Part shown: positions 17,231 to 25,636 of the stretch, piece by piece
Layout of the letters: every line of letters starts with the position of its first letter
Numbering within the stretch: position 1 is the stretch's first letter
From: Acidobacteriota bacterium
GTDB taxonomy: Bacteria; Acidobacteriota; Terriglobia; Bryobacterales; Bryobacteraceae
Direction of reading: 5' to 3'
Assembly: GCA_029776225.1 (NCBI GenBank)
Contig: JAKOTR010000098.1
Location: forward strand, 1-64,000
DNA: 64,000 bases
Translations under genes and position numbers: made by a program
Notes under the pieces: generated by a model
What the model was told of the DNA's origin: nothing
Databases searched by the model: none
The model's input: only the letters and a program-made list of their open reading frames with translations

Positions 17231-17808
17231 CCCGGCGGCGATCATCCAGCGAACAGGTGGCCAGGATCGTGCGGCGGTGCCTTGAACAGGGCGGCACGGT
17301 CGAGATCGACGGCCTGGGGTCGTTCCGGCCGGACGGCAAAGGCGGGTTCGAGTTCCTGCCGGAAACACGCCCGAAGGTGTTTTTAGCTTATGCCGTTGAA
17401 GATGTGGAAGCGGCAGAGCGGCTTTACGGCGACCTGATCGCTCAGGGGCTTGATCCCTGGCTGGACCGGAAAAAGCTCCTGCCGGGGCAGAACTGGCCGC
17501 GGGCGATTGAGCGCGCGATCGCGGCGTCGGACTTTTTCGTTGCGTGCTTCAGCCGGCGGGCGGGGGGCAAGCGCGGGTGTTTTCAGTCGGAACTGCGGTT
17601 TGCGCTCGACTGCGCGCGGCGGCTGCCGCTGGAGGACGTGTTCGTGATCCCCGTCCGGTTCGAGGAGTGCGGGGTTCCGGAGCGCATCAGTCGCGAGCTG
17701 CAATACGTGGACCTGTTCCCGGACTGGAACAAAGGAGTGCGGCGCCTGCTGGCGGCGATACGCAGGCAGACGAAGCAGAAAAACCGCCGGCTACCGCTTG
17801 CGGGCTAG
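17227..17808 (+). CDS. TIR-domain protein with HU-like N-terminus
   Basis: A 193-residue protein. Residues 8-47 repeat an HU-like pattern (helix QVARIVRRCLEQGG, then VEIDGLGSF). Residues 49-175 are a TIR domain: PKVFLAYAVED (box 1), WLDRKKLLPGQNW, AIAASDFFVACFS, and GCFQSELRFALD, in which E122 is at the position of the catalytic glutamate of NADase TIRs. The C-terminus is basic. No signal peptide or membrane segment. Bacterial TIR proteins usually cleave NAD+ or make cyclic ADP-ribose signals in immunity, but many of unknown function exist. Its translational coupling to a small HU suggests a DNA-associated sensor pair, which is inferred. Confidence 0.85.
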   Translation: MTRRRSSSEQVARIVRRCLEQGGTVEIDGLGSFRPDGKGGFEFLPETRPKVFLAYAVEDVEAAERLYGDLIAQGLDPWLDRKKLLPGQNWPRAIERAIAASDFFVACFSRRAGGKRGCFQSELRFALDCARRLPLEDVFVIPVRFEECGVPERISRELQYVDLFPDWNKGVRRLLAAIRRQTKQKNRRLPLAG

Positions 17809-18189
17809 GGTCTTCTTCAGATTCGCGGCGCGTTTGTCGTCCGGGGCCAGCTCGATGAACTTGCGGTAGGCCTCCTCGGCCGCGCTCTTATTCTTAAGTT
17901 TTTCCTCAGCCTGCCCCAGCCTGTACCACGCCTCTGCGTACTCCGGGTTCCACTTCAAGGCTTCCCTGTACCGCCCGGCCGCCGCCTTGTAGCTGCCCTT
18001 CCTGAAGTAGAAATTCCCCACCTGAAGTTCCTTTTCGGCCTGAAGGGGGTTGAACGAATACTCTTGTGTAATGAGGGCTTCGTCCTCCTCCTCAGGCTCC
18101 TGCACCTTCGGCGGAGGCTCCTTACTCTGCTGAGCGAAAAGCGCGGCCGCCAGAAGCGAACTCAAAAGCAGAGTGCGAATCCGTGGCAC
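17791..18189 (-). CDS. Secreted TPR protein
   Basis: Starting from GTG at 18189 the protein has 132 residues. It has a Sec-type signal peptide (VPRIRTLLLSSLLAAALFAQ), an acidic Pro/Glu-rich linker, and two or three TPR units (YKAAAGRYREALKWNPEYAEAW; then KNKSAAEEAYRKFIELAPDD). It is probably periplasmic and mediates protein contacts. The frame is open upstream to 18273, but that extension spoils the signal peptide and would collide with the divergent uvrC start. The 3' end overlaps the convergent TIR gene by 18 nt. Confidence 0.75.
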   Translation of the reverse strand: MPRIRTLLLSSLLAAALFAQQSKEPPPKVQEPEEEDEALITQEYSFNPLQAEKELQVGNFYFRKGSYKAAAGRYREALKWNPEYAEAWYRLGQAEEKLKNKSAAEEAYRKFIELAPDDKRAANLKKTLARKR

Positions 18190-18256
18190 AATCTTAGTGT
18201 AGGACAAGATCCGCGTAACCGCGAACCGGGTTTTCCGCCCGGACGTCCGCCTTTTC

Positions 18257-20074
18257 ATGGACCTCCGCGACAAAGTCAGCCAGGCGCCCGCATTGCCCGG
18301 CGTGTATCTCTATAAGGATGCTGGGGGGCGGGTAATCTATGTCGGCAAGGCCAAAAACCTGCGCAGCCGCGTGCGGAGCTACTTTTCGGAAGACAACCTG
18401 GCGGATATTAAGACCGGGACTCTGATTTCCGAGGCGCGCGACATCGAGTACATCCTGGTCGACAACGAAAAGGAAGCGCTGGCGCTTGAGAACAACCTGA
18501 TCAAGCACTGGAAGCCGCGGTTCAACGTCCTGTTGCGGGACGACAAGACCTATCCCTACATCAAGCTGACCAACGAACTGTTCCCGCGGGTGTACGTGAC
18601 GCGGCGCCTGACCAAGGACGGCTCCTCCTTCTACGGTCCCTATTTCCCCGGCAACCTGGCGCACCGGCTGGTGCATTTCATCAACCGGTACTTCGGCGTG
18701 CCCTCCTGCAAGATCGACCTGAAACGCCGTCGTCCGTACCCCTGCCTGCAGTATCACATCGGGCGCTGCCTGGGTCCCTGCGTGGAAGGGCTCACCACCG
18801 AGGAGGCGTACGTGCGCGCCGTGCGCGAAGTGCGGCTGTTCCTGGAAGGGAAGCACCGCGACCTGATCGCGGAACTGCGATCGCACATGGAGCAGGCCTC
18901 CGCGGAAATGCGGTTTGAGCAAGCTGCGGTGCTGCGCGACGCGATTGCGACCCTTGAGGAGATGGACCAGAAGCAGAAGATGGCCGCCGCGAAGGGCGAG
19001 GACACGGACATCTTCGGCTTCTACGCCGAACCGCCTCTGGTTGCCTGCAACGTGTTTCACCTGCGCAACGGCCGCGTCGTGGACCGGCGCGAGTTTTTCT
19101 GGGAAGACCGGGAGCGCTTCGAGCCGGCCGAGTTCATTTCCTCGCTGCTGAAGCAATACTATCTGGACCAGCAGTACGTGCCCGCTTCGATTTACGTGCC
19201 GCTCGACTTTGAGGAGCGCGAGTTGCTCGAAGAGGTGCTGGCCGAGAAGCGCGGCCACAAGGTGGAGATTTTCACCCCGCAGCGCGGGCAGAAGAAGGCG
19301 ATGCTGGCGTTCGCGGAGACGAACGCGAAGCACCTGTTCGAGCAGCGCTTCCGGGTGATGAAGCCCTCGGCGCAGGCGATCCGCGAGTCGCTGCAGGAGA
19401 TACTGGGTCTGGAGCAGGCGCCGCGCCGGATCGAATGCTTCGACATCTCGCACATTCAGGGCACCGACAAGGTCGCGAGCATGGTGGTCTGGGAAGACGG
19501 GCGGATGAAAAAGTCCGACTACCGCAAGTTCATCATCCGCGAGGTGGAGGGCAACGACGATTTCGCCTCGATGCGGGAGGTCATCCGGCGGCGCTACTCG
19601 CGTTTGAAGAACGAAGCGCAGCGGATGCCCGGCCTCGTGCTGGTGGACGGCGGCCTGGGGCAACTGCACGCGGCCGCCGAGGCGCTGGAAAGCATCGGCA
19701 TCGTGGACCAGCCGCTCGCGTCCATAGCGAAGCGCGAAGAATGGATCTACGTGTACGGGCAGGAGGAAGAGCCGATTGTGCTCGACAAGTTCTCGCCCGT
19801 TTTGCATCTCATCCAGAGTGTGCGGGACGAAGCGCACCGGTTTGCGGTGAGCTTCCATCGTTCCAGGCGCGACGCGGCGCGGCTCGGTTCCGAGTTAGAG
19901 GGAATTCCCGGCATCGGCCCGAAGACGGTGCGGAAGCTGCTGAAGCACTTCGGGAGCGCGGAGCGGGTGCGGCAGGCCACCGAATCGGAGTTGATGATGG
20001 TAGTGGGACGCGCGGCGACCCGCCGCCTGCTGGCCGAGTTTCGGGAAAAGGCCACGCAAGCCCCGGACTCCTAA
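18257..20074 (+). CDS. uvrC: Excinuclease ABC subunit UvrC
   Basis: A 605-residue UvrC with all domains: N-terminal GIY-YIG nuclease (GVYLYKDAGGRVIYVGKAKN), a Cys-containing middle (CLQYHIGRCLGPC), the UVR segment near 205-240 that contacts UvrB, an RNase H-like C-terminal nuclease with ECFDISHIQGTDKVASMV and LVLVDGGLGQL, and a helix-hairpin-helix (GIPGIGPKTVRKLLKHFG). It makes both incisions in nucleotide-excision repair. The usual length is 600-620. Confidence 0.97.
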   Translation: MDLRDKVSQAPALPGVYLYKDAGGRVIYVGKAKNLRSRVRSYFSEDNLADIKTGTLISEARDIEYILVDNEKEALALENNLIKHWKPRFNVLLRDDKTYPYIKLTNELFPRVYVTRRLTKDGSSFYGPYFPGNLAHRLVHFINRYFGVPSCKIDLKRRRPYPCLQYHIGRCLGPCVEGLTTEEAYVRAVREVRLFLEGKHRDLIAELRSHMEQASAEMRFEQAAVLRDAIATLEEMDQKQKMAAAKGEDTDIFGFYAEPPLVACNVFHLRNGRVVDRREFFWEDRERFEPAEFISSLLKQYYLDQQYVPASIYVPLDFEERELLEEVLAEKRGHKVEIFTPQRGQKKAMLAFAETNAKHLFEQRFRVMKPSAQAIRESLQEILGLEQAPRRIECFDISHIQGTDKVASMVVWEDGRMKKSDYRKFIIREVEGNDDFASMREVIRRRYSRLKNEAQRMPGLVLVDGGLGQLHAAAEALESIGIVDQPLASIAKREEWIYVYGQEEEPIVLDKFSPVLHLIQSVRDEAHRFAVSFHRSRRDAARLGSELEGIPGIGPKTVRKLLKHFGSAERVRQATESELMMVVGRAATRRLLAEFREKATQAPDS

Positions 20075-20097
20075 GGCCCCACCGGCGGGCCGTTTTC
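20075..20097 (+). terminator. Probable terminator of uvrC
   Basis: Immediately after the uvrC stop, GGCCC (20075-20079) pairs with GGGCC (20087-20091), followed by GTTTTC. The stem is short but GC-only, and the position is ideal. Confidence 0.5.
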
Positions 20098-20321
20098 TGC
20101 CTCCGGCCACTGGTTTAGCTGAAAAGATCTTAATTGCCGGTTAGTGCTATTCTGCTTTTCATAGCTTGACGCTACCCCCAACCACCAGCGGGCTACTAGC
20201 ACCGGTGTAGACGTCAGCCGAACCCGATTGCGTCAAACCGGCAAGGCGCTCAAGCTGTACCAAGCATCGAATGTGGCTCAAGAGCTGAAAGTGCCATTTA
20301 GATTGAAGAGGAGATAAAGAA

Positions 20322-21599
20322 GTGGTCCCAAACACCGTCGAGACCCCGTCTGTCGAGACAAAAAATCCATATCAGCTCGCTATGCAGAACTTCGAAAAAG
20401 CGGCTGATGTTCTGGAGCTGGACGAAGACACCCGCACGATGATCCGGAACCCGGAAAGGGTGCTGATGGTGAATGTGCCCGTGCGCATGGACAACGGACA
20501 CATCCAAAGCTTTACCGGATACCGCGTGCAGCACAACACCGCGCGAGGACCGGCGAAGGGCGGCATCCGCTTTCATCCAGGCGTGACGCTTGAGGAAGTC
20601 ATGGCCCTGGCGACATGGATGACGTGGAAATGCGCCGTGGTGAACATCCCTTACGGTGGTGGAAAGGGCGGCGTCGCCTGTAACCCGAAAGAGATGAGCA
20701 CGGGCGAGATCGAGCGTCTGACGCGGCGTTACACCAGCGCTATTCTGCCGATCATCGGACCGGACATCGACATTCCCGCGCCCGACGTCTACACGAACTC
20801 GCAGATCATGGCCTGGATCATGGATACCTACAGCATGACGCGGGGGCATCTGGTGCCGGGTGTCGTGACGGGCAAGCCTCTTTGCATGGGCGGCTCCGTA
20901 GGGAGGAACGAGGCTACGGCCCGGGGTGTGTTCAACACAATCGAATGCGCCTGCCAGCACCTGAAGATCCGCCTGAAGGGAGCCAAGGTTGTCGTGCAGG
21001 GATTCGGAAACGCCGGAGCGATCTCCGCGCACCTGCTGGACAGCGCCCAGGCCGACGTTATCGCGGTGAGCGACTCCCAGGGCTGCATCTACAACGCGGA
21101 CGGCCTGCACATTCCCAAGCTGATGCTGCACAAAGAACGAACCGGCAGTGTGAAAGGCTTCCCTGGTTCCGAAGCCATTACGCCGGAGGAGTTGCTTGGC
21201 TTGGACTGCGACATTCTGGTCCCGGCGGCCCTGGAAAACATGATTGACGGCAACAACGCCCGCTTGATTCGCGCCAAGATCGTCGCCGAAGCCGCCAACG
21301 GTCCGGTGACCCCGGAAGCCGATGCGATTCTGGACGACAAAGGGATCTTTGTTATCCCGGACATTCTGTGCAACGCGGGAGGCGTGACCGTTTCGTACTT
21401 CGAGTGGGTGCAGAACGAGCAGCATTGGGCTTGGGACCTGAACGAAGTGAATACGCGCCTGGAAAAGGTAATGAAGCGTAGCTTCCAGGAGGTTTTGGAG
21501 GTCCAACAGCAGCGGAAAACGAATATGCGCACGGCAGCCAACGCCTTGGCAATCAGCCGTGTGGTGGAGGCCTCCACGATTCGCGGATTGTATCCGTAG
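20322..21599 (+). CDS. gdhA: Glutamate dehydrogenase (Glu/Leu/Phe/Val family)
   Basis: A 425-residue hexameric-type dehydrogenase. It shows TARGPAKGGIRFHPGV and YGGGKGGVACNPK, which carry the substrate and catalytic lysines, the Rossmann motif VVVQGFGNAGA, and the end motif VEASTIRGLYP. It interconverts glutamate and 2-oxoglutarate plus ammonia. The GTG start at 20322 has GAGGAG 8 nt upstream. The last codons and stop are duplicated downstream (see the 38-bp repeat). It stands alone between the uvrC terminator and a convergent radical SAM gene. Confidence 0.95.
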   Translation: MVPNTVETPSVETKNPYQLAMQNFEKAADVLELDEDTRTMIRNPERVLMVNVPVRMDNGHIQSFTGYRVQHNTARGPAKGGIRFHPGVTLEEVMALATWMTWKCAVVNIPYGGGKGGVACNPKEMSTGEIERLTRRYTSAILPIIGPDIDIPAPDVYTNSQIMAWIMDTYSMTRGHLVPGVVTGKPLCMGGSVGRNEATARGVFNTIECACQHLKIRLKGAKVVVQGFGNAGAISAHLLDSAQADVIAVSDSQGCIYNADGLHIPKLMLHKERTGSVKGFPGSEAITPEELLGLDCDILVPAALENMIDGNNARLIRAKIVAEAANGPVTPEADAILDDKGIFVIPDILCNAGGVTVSYFEWVQNEQHWAWDLNEVNTRLEKVMKRSFQEVLEVQQQRKTNMRTAANALAISRVVEASTIRGLYP

Positions 21600-21675
21600 T
21601 AGGCCACGGCTACGCATGCTCACCTCGCCAGGAAGTTCTCCACGATTCGCGGATTGTATCCGTAGTAGGCCACGG
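21572..21675. repeat. 38-bp exact direct repeat duplicating the gdhA 3' end
   Basis: Copy 1 at 21572-21609 covers the last nine codons and stop of gdhA plus 10 nt. Copy 2 at 21638-21675 is identical and lies in the intergenic region. The period is 66 bp. Nothing else is coded between 21600 and 21815. Confidence 0.95.
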
Positions 21676-21815
21676 GGACTCGACTGGGCGAGCAATAACA
21701 GGGGCAACTCGTCCACCCCCGGCTTCAGCTCCTGTATTCCTGAACTGACTTTAGCGGCGCTGACCTGAGCACGGCGAAAAAGTCCCCAGGGATCGCAGGC
21801 TCCCGAAGGCGCGCG

Positions 21816-22820
21816 TTACCCCGCGAGTGCTTGAACCCGGGAGTTGCCCGGCGTGTTGCCGGAAGCCAGGCGGCGGCCCAAAGTCATCGACCAGTCGAAG
21901 ATGCGAGAGACCGGAACCACACCGGCGATCCTGAAATTGCCAATGGCGGCCAGGCCGGCAGAAGCGATGCAGCCGCACTCCGAGCAGACCGGCTTGCCGC
22001 CTAACTGGCAGGGAGTGACCAGCGTGGACAAGTCGGCCGATACGCAGGTGGTCAGTTTCGCAAACATGCAGTCGGCCGGCGTCTTTGGCGCGTCAAGATA
22101 ACCCCGCAGCACGACATCCGGCATGTACACCTTGGGGAAAGCCGTGCGCACGGCGGCGAGCTGGCGGACAGCGGCGAGACGGTCGTCCGGCGTGAGGCGT
22201 TCCTCGGAAACCTCTCCTTCCTGCGGTGTGTAAAGGCTGAACCAGATTTTGCGGACTTCGGGACGCGCTGACCAAAAAGCCGCAAATTCGTGGAGATAGC
22301 CGTCGCGCGCGACCTGCTGCCGGGTGACCGTGCAATGAACGATCAGGCTGTGGCCGGCGATGTGCTTGAGGATCCGTTCGTACGTGGCGGGCGCGCGGCG
22401 GCGGTCGTGTTCCGGCTGCAAGCCGTCGATCGAAACGACAAGGTGCAGGCATTTCAGCGCGGCCCAGTGCGCCGGGATCGGGCGCACGGCGCTGGTGACA
22501 AGCTGGACTTCGATTCCCATGCTGTCGAATTTCGGCAGCAGCTCATCCAGTTCGCGATAGCGTACCAGCGGTTCGCCGCCAACGATGGAGACGTGGATGG
22601 GGCGAAAGTGCCGGACCACCGCCAGGACGCCGTCGACGAGTTCGCGGCCGCGAAGATCCCTCAGTTGGCGGAGCGCCACGCCGTTGTTCAGATGTTCGGG
22701 TTGGTATGCATAGCATCCAGGGCAGCGGAGCGGGCATTCCTTAGTGATCTCGAGCGACAGCAGCGGAGTGCGCCCTCTGAGCACCCGCCCCCAAGCAGGC
22801 AGGACAGCGGTCTTTTTCAT
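21816..22820 (-). CDS. Radical SAM protein with Cys-rich C-terminus
   Basis: A 334-residue radical SAM enzyme with the [4Fe-4S] motif C29-PLR-C33-PG-C36 and a GGEPLVRY motif. A C-terminal cluster (CMFAKLTTC, CQLGG, CSECGC) contains at least six further cysteines that could ligate an auxiliary cluster as in SPASM/twitch proteins. The ATG at 22820 was chosen over an upstream GTG because GGGG precedes it closely and the conserved part starts shortly after. No peptide substrate gene is obvious nearby, so the substrate is unknown. It is divergent from a secreted glycosidase. Confidence 0.85.
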   Translation of the reverse strand: MKKTAVLPAWGRVLRGRTPLLSLEITKECPLRCPGCYAYQPEHLNNGVALRQLRDLRGRELVDGVLAVVRHFRPIHVSIVGGEPLVRYRELDELLPKFDSMGIEVQLVTSAVRPIPAHWAALKCLHLVVSIDGLQPEHDRRRAPATYERILKHIAGHSLIVHCTVTRQQVARDGYLHEFAAFWSARPEVRKIWFSLYTPQEGEVSEERLTPDDRLAAVRQLAAVRTAFPKVYMPDVVLRGYLDAPKTPADCMFAKLTTCVSADLSTLVTPCQLGGKPVCSECGCIASAGLAAIGNFRIAGVVPVSRIFDWSMTLGRRLASGNTPGNSRVQALAG

Positions 22821-22879
22821 AATCCCCTTTGCCCTCTCCACTCGATCTTAGCAGGAACAAACGTAGTAACATTCCGAAT

Positions 22880-24256
22880 GTGCGAGTCCTATTCTCGGCG
22901 ATTCTGGCGGCGGGGCTGTGTTTCGCTCAGTTCGTGCGGGTAAGCCCGCGCGATCACAGATACCTTGAGTTAACGGACGGCAGACCTTACGTACCAATCG
23001 GTCTAAACATGATCTCCCCGCCCGGCGGGCGCGATGAGGCGGCGGCGCTGCGCGGGATGGAGGAGTGGCTCGAAAGTCTTTCTTCGAACGGCGGCAATTA
23101 CATTCGCGTCTGGCTGAGTCATCCCTTTTGGGACGTGGAACACGAGCGCAGCGGCGTATACGACGCCGAGAAAGCCAAACGGATCGACCGGCTGCTGGAG
23201 ATGTGCCGGAAACGCGGTATACGCGTGAAAATGACGATGGAGCACTTCCGCTCCATCGGCGACGGGCGCCAGCAGTGGGCGGACAAGCCGCTGCACAACA
23301 AGGCCCACGGCGGCCCGGCAGCCTCGATCGCGGATTTCTTCGACGGAGAGGCGTCGCGGGCGCAGTTCCGGCGGAAGATTCGCTGGTACGCGGACCGCTA
23401 CGGGGACGATCCGATCGTCTACGGCTGGGAGCTCTGGAACGAAATCAACGCTGTAAGAGGCGGGGATTACATGGCCTGGACGGCCGTGATGCTACCCGAA
23501 TTGCAGCGGGCGTTTCCCAGAAACCTGGTCATGCAAAGCCTGGGCAGCTTCGATACGGAGCGCGTGCGCGATCTTTACCGGCGGCACAGCAGAATGGAGG
23601 GCAACACCATCGCGCAGGTACACAGGTACCTGGACCTGGGAGCGCAGCTCGAGGTGTGCCACGGTCCGGTGGACGTGCTGGCGGCGGATGCCATACGCGA
23701 ACTGCTGAGCTACGACGCCAGACGGCCGGTGATACTGGCCGAATCCGGGGCGGTGGAGCCAAAGCACACCGGGCCGTTCAAACTCTACAAGCAGGACCGG
23801 GACGGCATCCTGCTGCACGACGTGCTCTTCGCGCCCTTTTTCGCGGGCGCCGCGGGCCCGGGGCAGATCTGGCACTGGGACGTCTACGTCGCCGCGAACA
23901 ACTTATGGTGGCATTTCGGGAGGTTCGCCGAGGCGATCCGCGGTATCGATCCCCCGGCCGAGAAATTCGAGCCGGTAATGATCGAGCACGAGCGGCTGCG
24001 CATCTACGCTCTGAAGGGGCGGCGCACGATGTTGGCCTGGTGCCGGGATTCGCGGAACACGTGGCGGTCCGAGCTGGAGGGCGGCGAGCGGCCCCAGGTG
24101 CTGCGCGGGGTGGCGGTCGACCTTGGCGCCGCGGCGGCGCGCGGCAAAGCGCGGGTCTATGACCCGTGGACCGGGAAGTGGTCGGACGCCGCCGTGCGAA
24201 ACGGAAAGCTCGAGCTGCCTGCCTTTTCGCGGTCGGTGGTAATACGGGTCGAGTAG
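22880..24256 (+). CDS. Secreted glycoside hydrolase, GH5/clan A-like
   Basis: A 458-residue protein with a signal peptide from the GTG at 22880 (VRVLFSAILAAGLCFAQ). The TIM barrel has the acid/base motif GWELWNEIN near residue 190 and a later strand ending in PVILAESGAV, where the Glu is the likely nucleophile. The C-terminal 90 residues are a beta domain. It is likely periplasmic or extracellular and acts on a plant or microbial polysaccharide; specificity cannot be called. The frame is open 51 nt further upstream to a TTG, but that would disrupt the signal peptide. Confidence 0.75.
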   Translation: MRVLFSAILAAGLCFAQFVRVSPRDHRYLELTDGRPYVPIGLNMISPPGGRDEAAALRGMEEWLESLSSNGGNYIRVWLSHPFWDVEHERSGVYDAEKAKRIDRLLEMCRKRGIRVKMTMEHFRSIGDGRQQWADKPLHNKAHGGPAASIADFFDGEASRAQFRRKIRWYADRYGDDPIVYGWELWNEINAVRGGDYMAWTAVMLPELQRAFPRNLVMQSLGSFDTERVRDLYRRHSRMEGNTIAQVHRYLDLGAQLEVCHGPVDVLAADAIRELLSYDARRPVILAESGAVEPKHTGPFKLYKQDRDGILLHDVLFAPFFAGAAGPGQIWHWDVYVAANNLWWHFGRFAEAIRGIDPPAEKFEPVMIEHERLRIYALKGRRTMLAWCRDSRNTWRSELEGGERPQVLRGVAVDLGAAAARGKARVYDPWTGKWSDAAVRNGKLELPAFSRSVVIRVE

Positions 24257-24261
24257 CGGGC

Positions 24262-24663
24262 TTATTCGAGTTGACGAAGGACGGTGACGGCGGCCCCGTG
24301 GGCAACGACGACCGCCGGATCGCGCTGGAGGGCCTGGTAGTAGTGCCTGCTGAAGCCCCTTCCGTGCTCGGCGGGTGAGAGCAGTTCCCGGGCCTGGGCG
24401 ATCAGGCGGTCGGCATCGGCGGACGTCGGCGGCTCTTTGGCTTCGAGCATTTCGTCGATGAAGACCACGAGCTCGGAAAGTTCGTGGAGCCAGGCGAACC
24501 AGGGGTCGTGCAAAACCAGGCCGAGCAACTGATGCCGGGACGTGAGACGGGCGACCTCGCGGTCGTAATGTGCGGCTTCGGAATCGAGCAGAGTCTTGTG
24601 TAAGGCCAGCAGGGCGTTGCGCAACTCGGTCAAGCGCCCGCGGGCGTTGTCCCCAGGCCCCAT
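24262..24663 (-). CDS. Conserved hypothetical, all-helical protein
   Basis: A 133-residue protein, charged and predicted mostly helical (LTELRNALLALHKTLLDSEA, then WFAWLHELSELVVFIDEML). No cysteines, signal peptide or membrane segment. I have no family name for it, although similar short proteins occur widely. It starts 23 nt after the PfkB-type kinase stop and reads in the same direction, so it is probably cotranscribed with it. It converges on the secreted glycosidase with 5 nt between them. Confidence 0.65.
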   Translation of the reverse strand: MGPGDNARGRLTELRNALLALHKTLLDSEAAHYDREVARLTSRHQLLGLVLHDPWFAWLHELSELVVFIDEMLEAKEPPTSADADRLIAQARELLSPAEHGRGFSRHYYQALQRDPAVVVAHGAAVTVLRQLE

Positions 24664-24686
24664 ACGACCATCGTAGCGCAGGGCTG

Positions 24687-25616
24687 CTACCTCCCCTTAC
24701 GAATCTCCACTCTGGGATGCAGCTCCTTGGTCTGGTCGAGGGTGGCGAACGTGACTCCGGGAAGGCTGGCTGTGGCGGTGCCGGCGGCCACACCCCAGCG
24801 AACGGCATCGACGAAATCCCGGCCTTGCTCCATGGCCCAGGTAAACGCGGCGGCGAGCGCGTCGCCGGCGCCGATGGGGCAGACCGCTTCCACGCGCGGC
24901 GGAATGACTTCGAAGACTCCCGCGGCGGTTGCCGCAACGGCGCCGCGGCTGCCGAGCGACAGGATGACCGACTCCGGCCCCATGTCCCGGATGCGCGTGG
25001 CGGCTTCCAGGAAATGCCCGCGGGTGATGAGCGCGGTATTGAGCAGGCGCTCCGCCTCCTGCTGGTTGGGCGCGACCACGGTGGGGCCGGCCTCAACGCC
25101 TTCGATCAGCGCGTCGCCGTCGGTATCGAGCAGAGTCTTCACCCCGTGCGCACGGGCCAGTTTCACCAGGCGCGAGTAGAATCCCGGAGGAACGCCCGGG
25201 GGCAGGCTCCCGCAGATCAGCAGCCAGGAAGCGCCATCTAGCCGCTTTTCGACGGCGGAATAGAGGCGGTTGAGCTCCTCTTTGGTGAGGGGCGGTCCGG
25301 GCTGATTCAGCTTGACGGTGAGCCCCTGGCGGTCGGTGATCGTGAGGTTTGTCCGGATCTCGTTTTGGATGGGCACGCACTCGGCTGCGAAGCCCAAACC
25401 GCACAGGAGCTGGCGGAAGCGGTCGCCCGATTTGCCGCCGCAGGTCGAAATGGCGAGTGTATCGCCGCCGAAGGATTTGATTACGTAAGAGGCGTTGATG
25501 CCGCGGCCGCCCGCCGTTTCGGAAGTCGCGAGAATGTAAGCACGGTCCTCGAACACGAGGCGATCCGCGATAACGTTGTGATCGATTGCCGGATTGATCG
25601 TCAGAGTGAGGATCAA
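24687..25616 (-). CDS. 1-phosphofructokinase / hexose-phosphate kinase (PfkB family)
   Basis: A 309-residue kinase beginning ILTLTINPAIDHN, the FruK/LacC signature. It has TAGGRGINASYVIKSFGG near residue 35, SLPPGVP, and the catalytic CPIGAGDALAAAF near 250. It phosphorylates a sugar phosphate such as fructose-1-phosphate or tagatose-6-phosphate. No PTS genes are nearby, so the exact substrate is open. First gene of a two-gene minus-strand unit, divergent from an EamA exporter. Confidence 0.85.
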   Translation of the reverse strand: MILTLTINPAIDHNVIADRLVFEDRAYILATSETAGGRGINASYVIKSFGGDTLAISTCGGKSGDRFRQLLCGLGFAAECVPIQNEIRTNLTITDRQGLTVKLNQPGPPLTKEELNRLYSAVEKRLDGASWLLICGSLPPGVPPGFYSRLVKLARAHGVKTLLDTDGDALIEGVEAGPTVVAPNQQEAERLLNTALITRGHFLEAATRIRDMGPESVILSLGSRGAVAATAAGVFEVIPPRVEAVCPIGAGDALAAAFTWAMEQGRDFVDAVRWGVAAGTATASLPGVTFATLDQTKELHPRVEIRKGR

Positions 25617-25636
25617 GCATCTATTCTAGTGCACCC

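Noticed and set aside
18194-19858. 554-codon minus-strand open frame opposite uvrC
   Set aside because: Shadow of uvrC; composition is Arg/His/Leu-rich with no domain.
20298-21716. 472-codon minus-strand open frame opposite gdhA
   Set aside because: Antisense shadow of glutamate dehydrogenase; its apparent repeat comes from the 38-bp duplication.
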